A stretch of DNA of 64,000 nt from Artemisia argyi. Lineage: Eukaryota > Streptophyta > Magnoliopsida > Asterales > Asteraceae. Below the pieces are notes generated by a model. It did not search any database. It saw only the letters and a program-made list of their open reading frames with translations, and had not been told where the DNA came from. The stretch spans positions 10,397,465-10,461,464 of the forward strand of contig CM060692.1 in NCBI GenBank assembly GCA_030686995.1, written 5' to 3'. Of this stretch, positions 61,475 to 64,000 are shown piece by piece (within the stretch, counting starts at the first letter, position 1; each line of letters begins with the position of its first letter). The translations under genes were made by a program, and so were the position numbers.

Positions 61475-61850
61475 GGGTAAATTGCAAAAATGTTCCTTAA
61501 CGTTCGACGAAATTGTATAAACGGGACCGAGACAAAAAGTAGCGCAAAAAAAACAACAACGTTCCACATTTTTGCAAAATCGCCACCGAGAGGCCTTTTC
61601 CGTTAGTTTCATCGTTAAGTGCCATGTCACCGAGGGTATTATCATCATTTCACTGCTTTAAGATCCACGTGGCATATCACTATTGATTCAGGGACTAAAT
61701 TTGCAAAGTTATTTTTATCTTTTATTTCACATTTACCACCACCACCACCACTCTCTACTACCACACAACCAACACCACCACCCTTTACCCTTCATCTTCA
61801 TCTTCTCCGGTGACCAAACCCAGATTCCGATCACATTTTCTTTTTCTTTT
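61475..61850 (+). repeat. left terminal inverted repeat of Pack-MULE
   Basis: Includes AACGTTCCACATTTTTGCAA, CACGTGGCATATCACTATTG and a CACCAC-rich tract; complement at 63130-63509. Confidence 0.92.
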
Positions 61851-61924
61851 TCTTTTTCTTTTTCCTTTTTTACTGAACAACAATCTCAATCTGGGTTTAA
61901 AAAAAATGACATGTTTATTTGTGC

Positions 61925-62782
61925 TTAGAAGAGGAGGATTTTCAGCTACTCCAAACTCATTCACAAAGAAATTATGGAGGCCGGGATAAACATTGCATAA
62001 CATCTTATTGAGAAGAGGATGAATTGACTTTGTTTGTTCTATTGAACCAAAAGAATCATGCCAATATACTTCACTGGGAGATAAAAATGAACCAGACCCC
62101 ACTTCATGCATGGAACTAAACGAGTGAGGAACAAATATGAAAGCTTGAGAATGCAATTTCTTGACTATCTTTTGCTTCGAGATGCTCATCTCATTCGATA
62201 AGTATGTGTAGAACTTGGACATCTGAGATATACTGGTAAAGGTAAATTTATAAACGGTTAACAAGCAAGCCAAAGTAAAAAAATAAAAAATAAAATAAGA
62301 AATATAGAACCCATTCATACACACGCACAAAACATATACTCCTGAAAAATTGAAATAGTGATACCTGGCCCTGAGAGGTATCTTAGATCCTCTCCAAACT
62401 TGGAGAATTGATAATGCATCATCAAGAGTGACTGTTTTCTTCAAGCCAATATCATTCGAAAACTTCACAGAGCTCACCTATTTAGCAACAAAAGTATAGG
62501 ATATTATAGACTTGTATAGTTCCATAGAATTACAACTTTTCATAAGAAATAAAATTAAAGTACTAACCTTTGGAACAGTGTATGATGCCCTTTGACCAAG
62601 AACCGTACGCGCCACTTCACAGTTATGGAACAAATCTTTAGGGAAGTGAAGTCGATCATCCATACTAGAAGCCATCCATGGATAATCATGAAGCATTCTT
62701 TTAAGATAAGATTTATCACAAATTAAAATGTGATGGAGCCCAGCATGACTCTTGACATTTTCTTCGCAGTCATTTTCAGTCA
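61925..62782 (-). pseudogene. NO VEIN-like gene fragment
   Basis: Three exons with GT-AG borders: 62782-62568 (TENDCEENVKSHAGLHHILI, DYPWMASSMDDRLHFPKDLF, HNCEVARTVLGQRASYTVPK), 62477-62365 (FSNDIGLKKTVTLDDALSIL QVWRGSKIPLRA) and 62232-61925 (SQMSKFYTYLSNEMSISKQK, GSFLSPSEVYWHDSFGSIEQ, MLCNVYPGLHNFFVNEFGVA). They match consecutive parts of plant NO VEIN proteins, large nuclear proteins with a histidine-kinase-like ATPase domain and DUF3883, needed for vascular patterning. Less than a tenth of the protein is here and neither domain is included. The reading frame in this fragment is intact. Confidence 0.82.
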
Positions 62783-63129
62783 CTATAAAAGCACACATTG
62801 AATGATTATATAATGCTATTATCACTAAAAATGAGACCTGATGGTAAAAAGTTAAGAAATAGTTATTTCTATACTTAAAATAATCTTATTATAAAGAAGA
62901 TGGTATCTACTTTGCTTTGGTCATAACTTTTCATCCAAAGTTACAAACTATTACTTTTGAAGACTTCGATTCTTCATAAGTTATACACTTACAAGTAGAC
63001 AAAAGAAAAGCAACGAATTTACTGCGGAACAAATGATATATCCTCGGAACAAATGATATATCCGGGTATTTCAGTTAAAGCTTTAATTATTAAAAAAATT
63101 GAAATAGATTTTAGAAAAAGAAAAGGAAA

Positions 63130-63509
63130 AAAGTGACCGGAATCTGGGTTTGATCACCGGAATCTGGGTTTGGTCACCGGAGAAGATGAAGATGAATGGT
63201 AAAGGGTGGTGGTATTGGTTGTGTGGTGGTAGAGAGTGGTGGTGGTGGTAGATGTGAAATAAAAGATAAAAATAACTTTGCAAATTTAGTCCCTGAATCA
63301 ATAGTGATATGCCACGTGGACCTTAAAGCAGTGAAATGACGATAATACCCTCGGTGACATGGCACTTAACGATGAAACTAACGGAAAAGGCCTCTCAGTG
63401 GCCATTTTGCGAAAATGTGGAACGTTGGTGTCTTTTTTACGCTACTTTTTATCTCGGTCCCGTTTTTGCAATTTCGTAGAACGTTAAAGACCATTTTTGC
63501 AATTTACCC
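63130..63509 (-). repeat. right terminal inverted repeat of Pack-MULE
   Basis: Complement of 61475-61850, ending GCAATTTACCC, with an extra duplicated AAACCCAGATTCCGGT motif at its inner edge. Confidence 0.92.
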
Positions 63510-63518
63510 ATCAAATAA

Positions 63519-64000
63519 ATATCTTATTAATATAGAAATATCAATAAACTGAATTGATCTATTTCAAAATTTGGAGGGAGGTAAAACTCTTTTTTAAATA
63601 TCAACAAACATTTTGATCTATAAAAACATGAGAGATTATGGAACCGTGTTAGTTTTTTAATATATCTGCATAACATTGTATGGTTGAGTATTTGAGGAAA
63701 AAAAATGAGTATCAACATACTCGATAGAGTGCATGCATAGTACCAACTTATATTTTTAAATATTAATATAAATATAAGTGTGTGATTCTCGCTAACCTTC
63801 ATTTTAAGTAGAAGTAGTCACGTTTATACTACCCATTAAACAAAAATATATTGACCTTTCATGCTGACTTATGACATCAACCAACCCCAAACCTCCTTTT
63901 CAACATCTACAAATACACTAAAAAGTCATATAATCCCAAACACCATTTATACACGTACATTTGTGTACAATCATACAAACTCAACCAAAAATGAGTTACA
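63519..64000. other. right-edge flank, possible gene start
   Basis: Non-coding DNA, then a change to C/A-rich leader-like sequence (63870-63989) and ATG at 63990 (MSY.. at the window end). It could be the 5' untranslated region of a plus-strand gene outside the window; three codons are not enough to say. Confidence 0.2.

Larger units (their letters stand above)
61475..63509. mobile_element. Pack-MULE carrying NO VEIN-like exons
   Basis: Terminal inverted repeats of about 370 bp (61475-61850 and 63130-63509), starting GGGTAAATTGCAAAAATG and around 90% alike by eye, with a perfect 9-bp target duplication ATCAAATAA (61466-61474 and 63510-63518). These are Mutator-like hallmarks. No transposase; the interior is a captured host-gene segment with introns. 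Confidence 0.93.

Noticed and set aside
61619..61813. Matching frames MPCHRGYY... at 61619-61813 (+) and 63174-63365 (-)
   Set aside because: They are the two inverted ends of the Pack-MULE read outward to inward; proline/histidine run comes from CACCAC repeats.
63990..64000. Gene start at the right edge
   Set aside because: Only three codons visible; listed as a low-confidence flank rather than a gene.

Overview
This is a plant nuclear genome window: GT-AG introns, LTR retrotransposons primed by plant tRNAs, CACTA, hAT, Harbinger, MULE and Helitron DNA elements, and AT-rich low-complexity DNA. Several retroelement proteins (Athila-like gag, a degenerate protease with an 'SPINIM' core, a CCHC-protease-ARID polyprotein) match what I remember from Asteraceae such as Tanacetum and its relatives. 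The family assignment is therefore recollection plus inference; 'eudicot plant' is firm. I see no bacterial gene, rRNA, tRNA or CRISPR array.

Almost the whole window is one host gene torn apart by nested transposons. A minus-strand ankyrin-repeat (PGG/ACD6-like) gene starts at 57766 and can be followed through eight pieces down to 151. A hAT element (46664-57443, 8-bp target duplication AATGCAAC) sits in its first coding block. A CACTA element (11554-45749, target duplication TAG, 34 kb with its guests) sits in an intron. A small copia-type element (771-11238, duplication CGTTT) sits in a 3' exon, and a possible LTR end sits at 1-150. The remaining reading frame carries in-frame stops, so the gene is a pseudogene.

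Inside these first-order insertions are others. The copia-type element carries a broken gag/protease/ARID polyprotein and is itself split by element A (1472-9472, duplication GGACA). The CACTA holds fragments of an SGR2-like lipase gene, several unknown exons, families of long foldback hairpins, an LINE-ORF1-like retrocopy (17864-18864) and three members of one Athila-like LTR family: B (18867-25448, duplication TAGAC, inside the retrocopy), D (27639-41879, duplication ACCAC) and E (34354-40838, duplication CACTA, inside the LTR of D). A, B, D and E share LTRs, primer site, and a 2.5-kb untranslated 3' region but carry different coding cargo, and none has reverse transcriptase or integrase. 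Their LTR promoters contain an array of the palindrome TGACGSCGTCA just upstream of a TATA box.

The hAT element holds a PIF/Harbinger element (47104-57144) with a dead transposase. That is split by a (TA)n-flanked Helitron-like compound (48250-56219) carrying phosphatidylserine decarboxylase exons and a hAT MITE. The right flank (57767-64000) has no recognisable host gene but holds tandem and palindromic MITE-like sequence, two Helitron-like 3' ends, and a clean Pack-MULE (61475-63509, 9-bp duplication ATCAAATAA, ~370-bp inverted repeats) that captured three exons of a NO VEIN-like gene.

The most unusual signals are the dismantled gene, the covarying hairpins in the CACTA, the retroelement protease-ARID fusion with a destroyed active site, the palindrome-array promoters with interchangeable cargo, and three separate host-gene captures by three transposon types.
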